A stretch of DNA of 64,000 nt, taken from contig CAZCVE010000022.1 in NCBI GenBank assembly GCA_964502175.1, positions 62,001 through 126,000 on the forward strand. The letters are read 5' to 3'. Origin of the DNA: JAFLCL01 sp964502175 (GTDB taxonomy: Bacteria > Myxococcota_A > Polyangia > Polyangiales > Sandaracinaceae). Positions 63,043-64,000 of this stretch are shown in pieces. The notes beneath the pieces are model-generated. The model was given only the letters and a program-made list of their open reading frames with translations, did not search any database and was not told the origin of the DNA. Position 1 is the first letter of the stretch. Each line of letters starts with the position of its first letter. A program made the position numbers and the translations under genes.

Positions 63043-63939
63043 TCACTCGCGACGTGCGAGGAGCGCGTCGTTCTCGCGGGCTCGTGCGTCGAAGTCCTGG
63101 ATCACCTCGCGAACGCTCAGGCGATCGAGCTCGTTCAGGATCGCGAGATCGGCGAGCACCTCGCAGCCTTCTGCCGTCGTGCACGCGTCGAGGGCGCGCG
63201 ACACCTCGAGGGCGCGCGCCGCTCGGTCGTGTCCGTGCAGGCTGCGGCCGCCGAGCTCGACGTTGGCGGCAGCCATCGCGTCGCGGCTCACCGCCATCGC
63301 CAGCCGCCGCGCCTTCGCAGGCTCGGTGTGCACGAGCGCGGACACCCGACGGATCGCGGCGCGTGTCCGACGCACCAGCGCGACGTCGTTCGTGGCGATC
63401 GCGTCGAGCGTCGCGGCGTCCACCGCCTCGGCGAGCATGTCGATCTCCGTCGCGGTGGCGAGGGTGGCGATCAAGGTCAGCTGGCGCTCGCGCCATCGCA
63501 CGCGCTCGTCGTTCGTGCCCTGACCGGTCAGCCCGTTGATCCGGCGGAGGCGACTGTAGCCGTACGTCACTCCGACGCACCGGCAGCGGAGCGCCTCGTC
63601 GGCCGCTGCGACGAGCGTCGTGAACGGCACGTCGACCGCGGCGAGCTCGACGAAGTGCTCGTCGAGCTGGAGGCCGACGTCGCAGTCCTCGAGGGAAGGA
63701 TCCTCGGGCGCGACGGCCCAGCAGCGCGCTTGCTCGTGGTGCGAGAGCGAGTCGGCCAGCGCACGGTTGTGCGGCATCGCCGCGTCAGCGACGCGAGGCC
63801 ACGCCCCGAAGCTCCACGCCACGATCACGACGTCGCCCGCCGCGAGGGCGACGATGACGAGCGCGAGGACGGATGTGGGGGGAGCGCGCCGCACGGAGGT
63901 GAGACCTTCGGAGAGACGTCTGGTTCCCGTCGTCTTCAT
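63043..63939 (-). CDS. Membrane-anchored hypothetical protein
   Basis: 298 residues. One N-terminal membrane helix (TSVLALVIVALAAGDVVIVAW, about 23-43) and an exported helical domain with several Cys (RCRCVGVTYGYSRL, ACTTAEGC). No family recognised. Its stop is 2 bases from the convergent ATPase stop. The remaining 63940-64000 shows no gene. Confidence 0.55.
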   Translation of the reverse strand: MKTTGTRRLSEGLTSVRRAPPTSVLALVIVALAAGDVVIVAWSFGAWPRVADAAMPHNRALADSLSHHEQARCWAVAPEDPSLEDCDVGLQLDEHFVELAAVDVPFTTLVAAADEALRCRCVGVTYGYSRLRRINGLTGQGTNDERVRWRERQLTLIATLATATEIDMLAEAVDAATLDAIATNDVALVRRTRAAIRRVSALVHTEPAKARRLAMAVSRDAMAAANVELGGRSLHGHDRAARALEVSRALDACTTAEGCEVLADLAILNELDRLSVREVIQDFDARARENDALLARRE

Positions 63940-64000
63940 CCCGCGCGCTCCGCCGTAGGGGCCGGGCGTGCCTCGCGCGTCGCGGAGCGCGCGCTTCGTG

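Overview
The window is GC-rich (about 70% by eye) with strong G/C third-position bias and long open frames antisense to nearly every gene. Many genes encode lipoproteins with Asp/Ala-rich 'PDAG' linkers, one protein ends in a MYXO-CTERM-like tail, and there are a Hanks-type kinase with a proline-rich linker and beta-propeller lipoproteins. Together these point to a myxobacterium, probably of the Polyangiales/Sandaracinus kind (inference; no 16S rRNA gene is present). It reads as ordinary chromosome with accessory patches. No phage, insertion sequence, CRISPR array or rRNA operon was seen.

Layout. 1-4.9 kb: trehalose/alpha-glucan locus (GH15 enzyme diverging from otsA-otsB-marR) with a 40-bp nested palindrome in the divergent promoter. 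4.9-8.7 kb: minus-strand operon pspA, cyclase-like/AAA/TPR protein, lipoprotein. 8.8-16.8 kb: sugar-nucleotide epimerase/dehydratase, TPR protein, S41-like lipoprotein, type II NADH dehydrogenase-like protein, cysS, a solitary Doc-like toxin, a DUF3592-like remnant and a DUF1361 membrane protein. 16.9-24.9 kb: 2OG oxygenase, rdgC with a conserved-looking partner, HEAT protein, small membrane proteins, and a metallophosphoesterase / radical SAM / unknown-partner cluster. 24.9-34.6 kb: kinase plus PPC-repeat lipoprotein, diverging from a four-gene operon with two related ectodomain proteins (one fused across the membrane to a GNAT acetyltransferase), a possible kinase-fold protein and a helical protein.

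34.7-38.3 kb holds hisIE and then the most interesting block: a compact five-gene minus-strand operon whose order and architectures match the type III secretion translocon operon lcrG-lcrV-lcrH-yopB-yopD (small helical protein, needle-tip-like protein, TPR chaperone, two-hairpin hydrophobic translocator, minor translocator). It is bounded by hairpins and no secretion-apparatus gene is visible in the window.

38.4-50.4 kb: outer-membrane beta-barrel, lipoproteins, a SUKH protein with a zinc ribbon, Uma2 nuclease, RNase R, thymidine phosphorylase and tRNA-Arg(CCG). 50.5-64 kb: a Panacea-domain protein beside the tRNA, two amidohydrolases, a MYXO-CTERM-like alpha/beta hydrolase, ung, a P460-like/NHL-propeller lipoprotein operon, and a HerA-like ATPase. 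Intergenic gaps are all under about 200 bases.
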